A stretch of 64,000 nucleotides of DNA from positions 1,560,001-1,624,000 of the forward strand of contig NC_005090.1 of NCBI RefSeq assembly GCF_000196135.1, given 5' to 3'. This document shows, piece after piece, positions 1-7,532 of this stretch. The notes beneath the pieces were generated by a model. The model saw nothing but the letters and a program-made list of their open reading frames with translations. It made no database searches and was not told the origin of the DNA. The stretch's first letter is position 1, and each line of letters opens with the position of its first letter. Made by a program: the position numbers and the translations under genes. Source of the DNA: Wolinella succinogenes DSM 1740. GTDB taxonomy: Bacteria > Campylobacterota > Campylobacteria > Campylobacterales > Helicobacteraceae.

Positions 1-499
1 TGAGCTCATACTTTCCCTTCTTTTCCAAGAATCGCCGTGCCTCAAAATGGAGTCTGGATTCGGTTTTTCCCTCGCCCTTTTCACTCAAATAGCGTGCAAA
101 TCGCTCATAGGCTTTGACATTGAGCCTTTGGCTTTGGGCTATTAGCTCCACTTCGTAGGGAGTTTTAATGATGCGACGCTTTTGGTGAAAATGGGGCACT
201 GGAGTGAAGCGGGTCTTAAGCCCTCGACTCAAATCGTTAAAGAATCCAACGCTTAGCTCCAAAGGATTGTAGATCATCCGCCTAGGAGAGAGTCGTTTGA
301 GCATGGCTCTAGCGGATTTCACTAGGTCGCTACTCTCGATCACTTCAGCGTTTTGGATGACCCCTTTGGCCTCCAGGCTATAGCGTCCATCGGTGAAAAA
401 ATAGCGCTCCTCCCCCAAGCGGAGAAGAATCGCATTGTCACAACTATACCCGCACTCATGGTAGAGCGCATTCTCATCTCTTGTGAGATAGAACTCCAT
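1..499 (-). CDS. M24-family aminopeptidase (Xaa-Pro peptidase-like), 3' end outside window
   Basis: The visible 166 codons start at ATG 499-497 and run off the left edge, so only the N-terminal creatinase-like domain is seen and not the metal-binding pita-bread domain. The segment YFFTDGRYSLEA at about residues 37-48 is the FTDGRY signature of the N-terminal domain of Xaa-Pro aminopeptidases and dipeptidases. The family removes or splits N-terminal Xaa-Pro dipeptides with two metal ions. The gene starts two bases after the aroQ stop codon, so the two are co-transcribed and probably translationally coupled; the same pair is known from Helicobacter pylori (pepQ-aroQ order). The family is well supported; exact substrate is inferred. 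Confidence 0.78.
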   Translation of the reverse strand, partial: MEFYLTRDENALYHECGYSCDNAILLRLGEERYFFTDGRYSLEAKGVIQNAEVIESSDLVKSARAMLKRLSPRRMIYNPLELSVGFFNDLSRGLKTRFTPVPHFHQKRRIIKTPYEVELIAQSQRLNVKAYERFARYLSEKGEGKTESRLHFEARRFLEKKGKYEL

Positions 500-501
500 G
501 A

Positions 502-1002
502 TTAGGATTCCTTAGCACCCTCTTGGGCTTGAGCTTGCGCTTTGGCTTGTGCCTCTTTGAGCGCACCAAGTTCGCTAAGAATCTGATGCATCGCGATCAT
601 CGCCATGTGATAGCCAAAAGGTCCAAAGCCCGCAATCACGCCTGCCGCAACTTCAGCCGTGAGGCTATGTCGGCGAAACTCTTCTCTGGCATGAATATTG
701 GTGATGTGCACTTCAAGCGTGGGCAGAGAGACAGCTGAGATGGCATCACGGATGGCGATAGAGGTGTGAGAGTAGGCGGCAGGATTGATGATGATCCCAT
801 CGGCATCACCTAGGCACTCTTGGATCTTATCCACAATCTCACCCTCAAGGTTGCTTTGAAAAAACTCCACCTCCATACCGTTTTGATCGGCAAAGGTTTT
901 CATATTTTGATGAATCTGCTCTAGCTTCATAGGGCCATAGAGGCGTTGCTCTCTAATACCGAGCATATTGAGATTGGGACCTTGGATGACGACAACTTTC
1001 AT
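502..1002 (-). CDS. aroQ: type II 3-dehydroquinate dehydratase
   Basis: This cytoplasmic enzyme dehydrates 3-dehydroquinate to 3-dehydroshikimate in the shikimate pathway. The 166-residue protein has the type II hallmarks: [11 protein letters not shown] at the N-terminus followed by the active-site RLYG tyrosine loop, NPAAYSHTS with the catalytic His, and [17 protein letters not shown] in the substrate loop. The open frame extends 17 codons further upstream, but the ATG at 1002 is preceded by AAGGA at good spacing and begins exactly where family members begin. The tail is rich in Ala and Gln ([11 protein letters not shown]), slightly longer than usual. It is first in an operon with the M24 peptidase and is transcribed from a promoter at about 1043. 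Confidence 0.96.
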   Translation of the reverse strand: MKVVVIQGPNLNMLGIREQRLYGPMKLEQIHQNMKTFADQNGMEVEFFQSNLEGEIVDKIQECLGDADGIIINPAAYSHTSIAIRDAISAVSLPTLEVHITNIHAREEFRRHSLTAEVAAGVIAGFGPFGYHMAMIAMHQILSELGALKEAQAKAQAQAQEGAKES

Positions 1003-1042
1003 ACGATTCCTTCTTTTTTTAAATGTGAGATTAATGAGGTGG

Positions 1043-1048
1043 ATTATA
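1043..1048 (-). promoter_or_regulatory. -10 box for aroQ
   Basis: On the minus strand this reads TATAAT, preceded by TG one base further out, about 40 bases before the aroQ ATG. No clear -35 is visible, which is normal for vegetative promoters of epsilonproteobacteria. It lies back to back with a -10 box for purT. Confidence 0.6.
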
Positions 1049-1060
1049 CACAAAGAAGGT

Positions 1061-1066
1061 TATAAT
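1061..1066 (+). promoter_or_regulatory. -10 box for purT
   Basis: TATAAT on the plus strand, about 35 bases before the purT ATG, which itself has an AAAGGA ribosome site at 1091-1096. Together with the opposing box at 1043-1048 it makes a compact divergent promoter. Confidence 0.6.
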
Positions 1067-1101
1067 ATTTTGAGAATAATCCCCATGGATAAAGGATTCC
1101 T

Positions 1102-2265
1102 ATGAAGTTCCCCTCTCCTTTTACACCCAATAGCATCAAAATCATGCTCCTTGGCAGTGGCGAGCTAGGCAAAGAGGTCATCATTGAGGCCCAGCGACTA
1201 GGTCTTGAAACCATCGCGGTGGATAAGTATGAAAATGCTCCCGCACACGGCGTAGCCCACCGCTCTTATGTGGTCAATATGCAGGATAAAGAGGCGCTCC
1301 TAGATCTCATCCAAAAAGAGAATCCCACCTACATCCTCCCTGAAGTAGAGGCGATCAGCCTTGAGGCGCTACTGGAGGCGGAAGAGAAGGGGTTTTGCGT
1401 GATTCCAAGCGCCAAGGCTGTCAGCCTCACGATGAATCGCAAAGGAATCCGCACCTTTGCCGCCGAGGAAGTGGGAGTCAAAACCAGCCAGTATCGATTC
1501 GTCAAAACGCTCGATGAGTTACGTTCGGCTGCAGAGGAGATCGGCTATCCTTGCGTGATCAAACCTGTCATGAGCAGCTCAGGACATGGGCAGAGCGTCT
1601 GCCGTATGGCTGAAGAGATTGAGGCGTGCTTTGAGGAAGCCAAAGAGGCTAGAGGCGATAGCAGCGAGCTCATCGTGGAGGAGTTCATTCCTTTTGATTA
1701 CGAGATCACCCTCCTCACCCTCAACAATGGCAAAAAAATCACCTTCTGCGACCCCATCGGGCACATCCAAAAGGGGGGTGACTACATCTTCTCATGGCAA
1801 CCCGCCCAGATGAAAAAAAGTGTCCTCAAAAAAGCTCAAAAAATCGCCCGCGATGTCGTCTCCGCCCTTGGAGGAAGAGGCATCTTTGGCGTAGAGCTCT
1901 TCATCAAGAAAAATGAGGTCTATTTCAGTGAAGTAAGCCCAAGACCGCATGACACAGGCATGGTGACACTGATCACGCAAAATTTCAGCGAATTCGCCCT
2001 CCACCTAAGAGCCGTACTTGGCGCGCCCCTCCATGTAGAGCGCATCAGTGCGGGTGCAAGTGCGGCTTTTAAATCCTCCCAAGAATCACAAACCCCTAGC
2101 GTAACCCTCCCCAAAGAGGCCTACGCCAAAGATTGTGATTTTCGCGTTTTTGGAAAGCCCGTAAGCCATGAGGGGAGGCGCATGGCCGTCTTGCTCATCA
2201 AAGATGAGGAGGCCGAATCGGCGCTCAAACGAGCCAAGAAGCTCATCAAAAAGGTCAGCGAGTGA
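1102..2265 (+). CDS. purT: formate-dependent phosphoribosylglycinamide formyltransferase (GAR transformylase 2)
   Basis: PurT makes formyl-GAR from GAR, formate and ATP in de novo purine synthesis, without tetrahydrofolate. The 387-residue protein is full length and has the ATP-grasp layout: an N-terminal dinucleotide-fold-like segment ([13 protein letters not shown], about 14-26), the central grasp domain with [15 protein letters not shown] near 153-167, and the metal/ATP segments [13 protein letters not shown] and [18 protein letters not shown] 1102 has a good ribosome site. Its last 11 bases overlap the convergent FAD oxidoreductase gene, so the two transcripts have complementary 3' ends. 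The family assignment is clear. Confidence 0.95.
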   Translation: MKFPSPFTPNSIKIMLLGSGELGKEVIIEAQRLGLETIAVDKYENAPAHGVAHRSYVVNMQDKEALLDLIQKENPTYILPEVEAISLEALLEAEEKGFCVIPSAKAVSLTMNRKGIRTFAAEEVGVKTSQYRFVKTLDELRSAAEEIGYPCVIKPVMSSSGHGQSVCRMAEEIEACFEEAKEARGDSSELIVEEFIPFDYEITLLTLNNGKKITFCDPIGHIQKGGDYIFSWQPAQMKKSVLKKAQKIARDVVSALGGRGIFGVELFIKKNEVYFSEVSPRPHDTGMVTLITQNFSEFALHLRAVLGAPLHVERISAGASAAFKSSQESQTPSVTLPKEAYAKDCDFRVFGKPVSHEGRRMAVLLIKDEEAESALKRAKKLIKKVSE

Positions 2266-3493
2266 GGAGACTCCTCGCGGCCAAATAGGCGCTCGCCCAC
2301 GCAAAAGCGAGGTTATAGCCTCCCCTTTTTCCTACAATATCGAGCATCTCCCCGATGATGTAGAGCCCTTTTACTCTCTTTGATTCCATCGTATGAGGGT
2401 CGATCTCACTCGTCCTCACCCCTCCTCCGCTCACCTCGGCATGCTTGAATCCATGCGTCTTGGTGATGGGAAACCTCCATGATTTCATTCGCCCCAGAAT
2501 CGATTCAATCTCCTTGGGGGCTAGCCCTTTTAGGGAAAGCGAGGGGTCGATTCTCAAGCTTTTGAGAATCGCTTGAGCGATTTTGGGCGAGATGAATCCT
2601 CCCAAAATAGAGAGAATCGAGCGATTAGGTGAGCTTTGGCGTAGATTTTGAAGCGATTCTTGGAGTGCTTTTTGGGTGAAGATAGGAGCGATGTCCAGCT
2701 CAATCTCCGCCTTTTGACCCAACAGAAGTGCCAAGGAGGCGGCTTGGGAGAGGTCAAGAATCGCGAAGCCTGAAATCCCATAAGAGGTGAACAAAAGATC
2801 GCCCTCCTCCTCTTGGACTGGCTTGCCCAAAACCCAAAGCCGTGCCCTTCCTTCGCATTTCACCCCTGCTAGACGCGAAAGCAGAGGGGAATCAAGATGC
2901 AACTGCACAAGCGAAGGGTAGAGCGGAGCGATCGTGTGCCCCAGACTTTGGGCTATAGAGTAACCCTTCTCTCCTCCTCCTAGCTGAGGAGCGGCATTTG
3001 AGCCTGTCGCAAGAATCACTGCCTCATACCCACCCAAGCGCTCTCCTGAGGAAAGCTCCAGCTCAAAAGCCCCCTTAACACGCCTTAGTCCCCCCACCAA
3101 AGAATCAAGATGCACCTTCACGCCTCTCTCCCTTGCGCTCTCTTCAAGTGCATAGAGCACGGACTTGGCCTCGTTGGAGGCAGGATAGCAGCGTCCAACT
3201 TCTCGCACGCTCAGATAGAGGCCGATAGAGCGACAAAACGCCTCAAATTCGGGGAATCCAAACCTCTCTAGCGCCTCTTTGGCAAAGGAGGGGGATTCAC
3301 CAAAGTAGTCTCGCTCGCTCGCGCTCACATGGGTGATATTGCACCGTCCATTGCCCGTAGCAAGGAGCTTTTTGCCAACGCTGGAGTTCTGCTCAAAGAT
3401 CTCCACGCTCTTTGACTCGCCAAGCCAAAGACTCGCCAAGAGCCCCCCTGCTCCCCCACCAACGATGGCAATCTTGGCTCGTGATGGCTTCAT
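2255..3493 (-). CDS. NAD(P)/FAD-dependent oxidoreductase, HI0933/YhiN family
   Basis: A 412-residue flavoprotein of the HI0933-like family, whose members have been reported as flavoproteins of uncertain physiological substrate; one relative, BaiN, acts in bile-acid reduction. The N-terminus [17 protein letters not shown] (about 8-24) is the Rossmann GxGxxG FAD site, followed by the family signatures [15 protein letters not shown] (about 40-54) and, near the C-terminus, [13 protein letters not shown] and [19 protein letters not shown]. The ATG at 3493 is preceded by AAGGAG. The gene faces purT and overlaps its end by 11 bases. Substrate cannot be deduced from the sequence. Confidence 0.88.
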   Translation of the reverse strand: MKPSRAKIAIVGGGAGGLLASLWLGESKSVEIFEQNSSVGKKLLATGNGRCNITHVSASERDYFGESPSFAKEALERFGFPEFEAFCRSIGLYLSVREVGRCYPASNEAKSVLYALEESARERGVKVHLDSLVGGLRRVKGAFELELSSGERLGGYEAVILATGSNAAPQLGGGEKGYSIAQSLGHTIAPLYPSLVQLHLDSPLLSRLAGVKCEGRARLWVLGKPVQEEEGDLLFTSYGISGFAILDLSQAASLALLLGQKAEIELDIAPIFTQKALQESLQNLRQSSPNRSILSILGGFISPKIAQAILKSLRIDPSLSLKGLAPKEIESILGRMKSWRFPITKTHGFKHAEVSGGGVRTSEIDPHTMESKRVKGLYIIGEMLDIVGKRGGYNLAFAWASAYLAARSLLTR

Positions 3494-3528
3494 AGCACAC
3501 TCCTTGGGCGATTTTTGAGAGGGATTGT

Positions 3529-3536
3529 AGCATAAT
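3529..3536. promoter_or_regulatory. overlapping divergent -10 boxes (FAD oxidoreductase / ybaK)
   Basis: The short stretch AGCATAAT gives CATAAT on the plus strand, about 30 bases before ybaK, and TATGCT on the minus strand, about 36 bases before the FAD oxidoreductase. The two candidate boxes overlap, so polymerase binding in one direction would exclude the other. No other -10-like hexamer stands out in this 73-base gap. Confidence 0.4.
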
Positions 3537-3566
3537 GGCGGGAGAGAAAAAGAGGAGAGAATCCCA

Positions 3567-4034
3567 ATGAGCCAAAAGACTAACGCCGCGCGAATCCTCG
3601 ATAAAAAGGGAATCGCTTACGAGATTATCGATTATGAAGTGGACGAAGAGGATTTGAGCGCCGTGCATGTAGCGCAGACGCTAGGGATGGATGAGGAGGA
3701 GATATACAAGACGCTTGTCTGCGTGAGTGAGACGGGCGAATATCTCGTGATCTGCCTCCCTGCCCCTGCCACGCTTGATCTCAAAGCGCTCGCTAGGAAT
3801 GCACAATGCAAGCGATGCGAGCTCATTCCGACCAAAGAGCTGCTCAAAGTGACGGGCTATATCCGTGGGGGATGCTCTCCACTAGGGATGAAAAAGCACT
3901 ATCGCACCTTTATCGATTCTCGCGCTAGGGAGCGGGAGTGCGTATGTGTGAGCGCTGGGATGCGAGGCAAACAGATACGCCTAGCGCCAGAGAAACTTAA
4001 AGAGGCATGCGAAGCAGAGTGGGTGGATCTCTAG
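3567..4034 (+). CDS. ybaK: Cys-tRNA(Pro)/Cys-tRNA(Cys) deacylase
   Basis: YbaK-type trans-editing proteins hydrolyse Cys-tRNA(Pro) made in error by prolyl-tRNA synthetase. The 155-residue protein has the conserved catalytic lysine in IYKTLVC (Lys48) and the GGCSPLG loop at 101-107 that marks the YbaK/EbsC branch of the INS/YbaK superfamily. The start ATG follows a purine-rich site (AGAGGAGAG). It is a single gene, separated by 104 bases from the restriction gene downstream, whose promoter lies in that gap. Confidence 0.93.
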   Translation: MSQKTNAARILDKKGIAYEIIDYEVDEEDLSAVHVAQTLGMDEEEIYKTLVCVSETGEYLVICLPAPATLDLKALARNAQCKRCELIPTKELLKVTGYIRGGCSPLGMKKHYRTFIDSRARERECVCVSAGMRGKQIRLAPEKLKEACEAEWVDL

Positions 4035-4077
4035 CGCACCCCCAAAAAAAATCATATAAGCTCAAAGTACTAATGGT

Positions 4078-4097
4078 TATAATACCAGCCAAGCTGG
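4078..4097 (+). promoter_or_regulatory. -10 box and adjoining inverted repeat before the phase-variable R-M-S gene
   Basis: TATAAT at 4078-4083 is followed at once by CCAGC-CAA-GCTGG (4085-4097), a perfect 5-base-pair inverted repeat that would cover the expected transcription start. It could be an operator for control of the restriction gene or a short 5' stem-loop. The -10 box is a good match; the role of the repeat is inference. Confidence 0.5.
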
Positions 4098-4138
4098 CAC
4101 TTCAAAAGATTTAACAACAAACAACTAGGGGTTTTATA

Positions 4139-4288
4139 ATGACAATATCCGATATTCTTAGAGATTCAGACTATAGTTTAGATTTATTAGAAAAACATAT
4201 CGATGACTTGACAATCTTCCAAAAAGAGCAAAAGAGCGGTTTAACCCCCCCCCCTATACGGTTTGCAAAGTCCGCAAAAAAGAGATAA
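4139..4288 (+). CDS. N-terminal reading frame of the phase-variable R-M-S gene, truncated at the poly-C tract
   Basis: ATG 4139 has a strong ribosome site (AGGGG at 4127-4131, seven bases before) and opens a frame that reads MTISDILRDSDYSLDLLEKH and on to the C run, then leaves the correct frame and stops at TAA 4286-4288 after 49 codons. With one more C (11) or two fewer (8), the same ATG reads straight through the tract into the large frame at 4309 and yields one protein of about 1130 residues. I therefore read this as the true start of the R-M-S gene, in the OFF phase here, and not as a separate peptide gene. A sequencing miscount of the tract would look the same. Confidence 0.75.
   Translation: MTISDILRDSDYSLDLLEKHIDDLTIFQKEQKSGLTPPPIRFAKSAKKR
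4245..4254. repeat. poly-C tract (10 C), likely phase-variation switch
   Basis: Ten consecutive C lie 105 bases into the reading frame that starts at ATG 4139. Homopolymeric G/C runs of this length are the standard contingency-locus switch in Helicobacter and Campylobacter, changing length by slipped-strand mispairing. Length 10 or 9 leaves the gene out of frame; 8 or 11 joins it. It is the only G/C homopolymer of this length I noticed in the window. Confidence 0.85.
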
Positions 4289-4308
4289 AACTTACTCCCG
4301 AAGAGGTA

Positions 4309-7300
4309 GTGAGACAACTCTATCTCATCAAACTACACAAAGAGTATGGCTACCCCTATGAACGGATGCAATTAGAATTTGCCGTCCATTTCGGACGAGA
4401 GGTAAAAAGAGCCGACATCGTGATAATGGACAAAATCCAGCCGACCGTCCCCTATATTATCATCGAAGTCAAAAAGCCCAAACTCAAAGACGGCAAAGAC
4501 CAACTCAAAAGCTATTGCAACTCTACGGGTGCGACGATGGCGATTTGGACAAACGGCAAAGAGATAGTTTATTACCACCGCAAAGACCCGAATTATTTTG
4601 AGCCGATTCCCAATATCCCCTCGCAAAATCAAAGTCTCAAAGATATTTTGACCGAGCGGGTAAGCATAGACGACCTCATAAAAATAGACATCCTCAAAAC
4701 CCAACGCCGAAGCTTGAAAAATATCATCCTCGATATGGAGGACGAAGTTTTGGCAAATGCGGGAGTGGATGTTTTTGAAGAGGTTTTCAAGCTTGTTTTT
4801 ATCAAGCTTTTTGATGAACTCCAAAACACGAGAAAACTATCCACCCATTTAGAGTTTAGAAACTACGGAGAATCAGATAGCGAACTCAAAGTAAAAATAG
4901 AGGAGATTTTCGCCAAAGCCAAAAAACAATGGGGCGGAATCTTTAACGATGACGAAAAGATACGCCTTACCCCCTCGCATCTCTCCGTTTGCGTCTCCTC
5001 CTTACAAGATGTCAAGCTGTTTAATTCAAACCTCGATGTCATAGATGATGCCTTTGAATACCTCGTAAACAAAACAAGCAAAGGAGAAAAAGGTCAATAC
5101 TTTACCCCTCGCTATGTGATAGATATGTGTGTAAAGATGCTCAACCCCCAAGAAGAGGAGACGATGATAGATACCGCAAGCGGTAGTTGTGGATTTCCTA
5201 TCCATACCGTTTTTGAGGTGTGGAGAAAAATCTACAAAGATTTAGGGATAGAAGAATCGCACCTCTTCACGGCGGAGAAAAAGCACGAGCGGGCTTTAGA
5301 GTATGTACGGGAGAAGGTTTTCGGGATAGATTTCGACGATAAGAGCGTACGAGTGAGCCGTATGTTAAACATCATCGCAGGAGACGGACATACCAATGTA
5401 CTCAATCTCAACTCCCTTGATTTTAGCAGATGGGAAGAGACGACCAAAGATGAGAGTTGGCAAGATATATATTTTGATGGGTGGCGAAGGCTCAAAAAAC
5501 TACGGAGCGACAAAAACAGCGACAAAGCCTATGAGTTTGATATAGTGATGGCAAATCCTCCTTTTGCAGGGGATATAAAAGAGAGCCGCATCCTCCACCA
5601 ATACGAACTAGGCAAAAACGCAAGCGGTAAATTTCAAACCAAAGTCGGGCGAGATATTTTATTTATCGAGCGAAACTTGGAGATGCTAAAAAGTGGCGGA
5701 CGGATGGCGGTAGTCTTACCGCAGGGGAGATTTAACAACTCTAGCGATAAATATATAAGAGACTTCATCGCCTCCAAGTGTAGAATCTTAGCCGTCGTAG
5801 GGCTACACGGCAATGTATTCAAGCCACATACGGGGACGAAAACAAGCGTCCTTTTCGTACAAAAGTGGGATGCTATATTGTGCCCCAAAAAAGAGGACTA
5901 TCCGATATTTTTTGCCACGATGCAAAAGAGCAGTAAAGACAACAGCGGCGATAAAATCTATGTCAAAAATAGTGATGGTTCAAATAGGCTGGATTCCCAC
6001 GACCATCTTATCGTGGAGCACGACCTATACAATCACGACGGTATCACCCAAGACGGCATCGCCGAAGCCTTTTTGGAATTTGCAAAAAAAGAGGGGCTTA
6101 GTTTTGCATCGGGAAAGTGTGAAAGCCCATTTGATGAAGCGAAATATAGAGCTTTGTTGGATGGGCTGGAAGCGGTAGAAATAAAACTTAGTGAAGTTTT
6201 GGAAGACAATGATAGATTTAGAATAAATAGTGAATTTTTTAGAAAAAAATATATTATTGTTAAAAATAAACTTGAGAGCTTAGATTCAAATCATCTATTC
6301 GATTATTATTCATTCAATGCTAGGTATGGACAACCCATATATGATGAAAATTCTACGCTTAAAGTATTGAATAGTCAGTATGTTAGAGATTATTTTTTAG
6401 ACTATGAAAGCGCAAAAACAGGCTACGGAGAGATAGTGCCAAAAGAGGCTGTTTTGATAAATGCAACTGGAATCGGAACGCTAGGTAGGGTTAATATTAA
6501 TTATCTAAATGATAGTTTTTCGGTTGATAACCATGTAAATGTCATTATCGCAAAAAATATAAACCCTTATTATTTAACGATTTTTTTAAAATCATATTAC
6601 GGGCAGTCTCAAATTAATAGATATTATAGTGGCAGTTCTGGGCAAATAGAAATATATGCAAAAGATTTTAATAATTTTTTAGTTCCAATTTTTTCAAATA
6701 ACTTTCAATCGGGCATAGAATTATTGGTTAAATCTTCCTACCAAAAACTATTAGAGAGTAAATCCCTCTACAAAGAATCCGAAGAGCTACTTTTGCAAGA
6801 GCTTGATTTGCTGGACTTTAAACCAAGTGATGAAAATATCGCCGTGAAATCATTTCAAGAGAGTTTTGGAAATAGCGGACGACTTGATAGTGAATATTAT
6901 CAGCCAAAATATGATGAACTTTTGAAACACATCAAAAAAACAAAATTTGACAGACTTGGCAATATAGTAAAAATCAAAAAATCTATCGAACCCGGAAGCG
7001 AAGCTTATCAAAACGAGGGGATACCGTTTGTAAGAGTTGCAAATGTTACAAAATTTGGTATCACGGATACGGATATTTATCTAACTAAAGATATGTTTAG
7101 TGAAAAGGATTTGAAACAGCTCCACCCGACAAAAGAGACGATTTTGCTATCAAAAGACGGCACGGTGGGCATCGCATACAAAATCAAAAATGAGACCGAT
7201 ATTATAACTTCGGGTGCATTATTGCATTTGACAATCAAAAGAGATGATGTATTTTCTGAATATTTGACTTTAGTTTTAAATAGTTTGGTAGTGCAGTTAC

Positions 7301-7530
7301 AAGCCCAAAGAGACGCTGGAGGCTCTATAATACAGCATTGGAAACCTTCTGAAATCGAAGAGATTCTAATCCCAATAATCGACCAATCCATCCAAGCTCA
7401 AATCGAAGAAAAAATCAAAAAATCGTTTGAGTTGAAAGAGGAATCAAAAAGGCTTTTGGATTTGGCAAAAAGGGCGGTGGAAACGGCTATTGAGGAGAGC
7501 GAAGAGAGGGCTTTGGAGATGCTGAGATAA
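4309..7530 (+). CDS. fused restriction-methylation-specificity protein (type I/IIG-like), body of a phase-variable gene
   Basis: From GTG 4309 the frame encodes 1073 residues; the intact product probably begins at ATG 4139 and gains 57 residues (positions here count from 4309). Residues 10-110 match the N-terminal domain of type I R subunits, a PD-(D/E)xK nuclease: Asp36 (RADIVI), Glu53 and Lys55 (IIEVKKP), then YCNSTGATMAIWTNGKEI. Residues 230-520 are an N6-adenine methyltransferase of HsdM type, with motif I DTASGSCGF (288-296) and motif IV NPPF (416-419). From about 620 to the end come two HsdS-like target-recognition domains, each followed by a helical spacer (around 790-830 and 1035-1073). 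There is no helicase domain, so it should act like a type IIG/IIB enzyme and recognise a split site. No separate hsdR, hsdM or hsdS is nearby. It stops two bases before the convergent helicase gene. Low GC suggests acquisition by transfer. Whether GTG 4309 gives any protein in the OFF phase is unknown. Confidence 0.85.
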   Translation: MRQLYLIKLHKEYGYPYERMQLEFAVHFGREVKRADIVIMDKIQPTVPYIIIEVKKPKLKDGKDQLKSYCNSTGATMAIWTNGKEIVYYHRKDPNYFEPIPNIPSQNQSLKDILTERVSIDDLIKIDILKTQRRSLKNIILDMEDEVLANAGVDVFEEVFKLVFIKLFDELQNTRKLSTHLEFRNYGESDSELKVKIEEIFAKAKKQWGGIFNDDEKIRLTPSHLSVCVSSLQDVKLFNSNLDVIDDAFEYLVNKTSKGEKGQYFTPRYVIDMCVKMLNPQEEETMIDTASGSCGFPIHTVFEVWRKIYKDLGIEESHLFTAEKKHERALEYVREKVFGIDFDDKSVRVSRMLNIIAGDGHTNVLNLNSLDFSRWEETTKDESWQDIYFDGWRRLKKLRSDKNSDKAYEFDIVMANPPFAGDIKESRILHQYELGKNASGKFQTKVGRDILFIERNLEMLKSGGRMAVVLPQGRFNNSSDKYIRDFIASKCRILAVVGLHGNVFKPHTGTKTSVLFVQKWDAILCPKKEDYPIFFATMQKSSKDNSGDKIYVKNSDGSNRLDSHDHLIVEHDLYNHDGITQDGIAEAFLEFAKKEGLSFASGKCESPFDEAKYRALLDGLEAVEIKLSEVLEDNDRFRINSEFFRKKYIIVKNKLESLDSNHLFDYYSFNARYGQPIYDENSTLKVLNSQYVRDYFLDYESAKTGYGEIVPKEAVLINATGIGTLGRVNINYLNDSFSVDNHVNVIIAKNINPYYLTIFLKSYYGQSQINRYYSGSSGQIEIYAKDFNNFLVPIFSNNFQSGIELLVKSSYQKLLESKSLYKESEELLLQELDLLDFKPSDENIAVKSFQESFGNSGRLDSEYYQPKYDELLKHIKKTKFDRLGNIVKIKKSIEPGSEAYQNEGIPFVRVANVTKFGITDTDIYLTKDMFSEKDLKQLHPTKETILLSKDGTVGIAYKIKNETDIITSGALLHLTIKRDDVFSEYLTLVLNSLVVQLQAQRDAGGSIIQHWKPSEIEEILIPIIDQSIQAQIEEKIKKSFELKEESKRLLDLAKRAVETAIEESEERALEMLR

Positions 7531-7532
7531 AA

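Noticed and set aside
4309-4311. GTG 4309 as the true start of the R-M-S gene
   Set aside because: It has no ribosome site, while ATG 4139 has AGGGG at good spacing, and the sequence between them continues the protein in frame apart from the C tract. It may still give low-level translation in the OFF phase.
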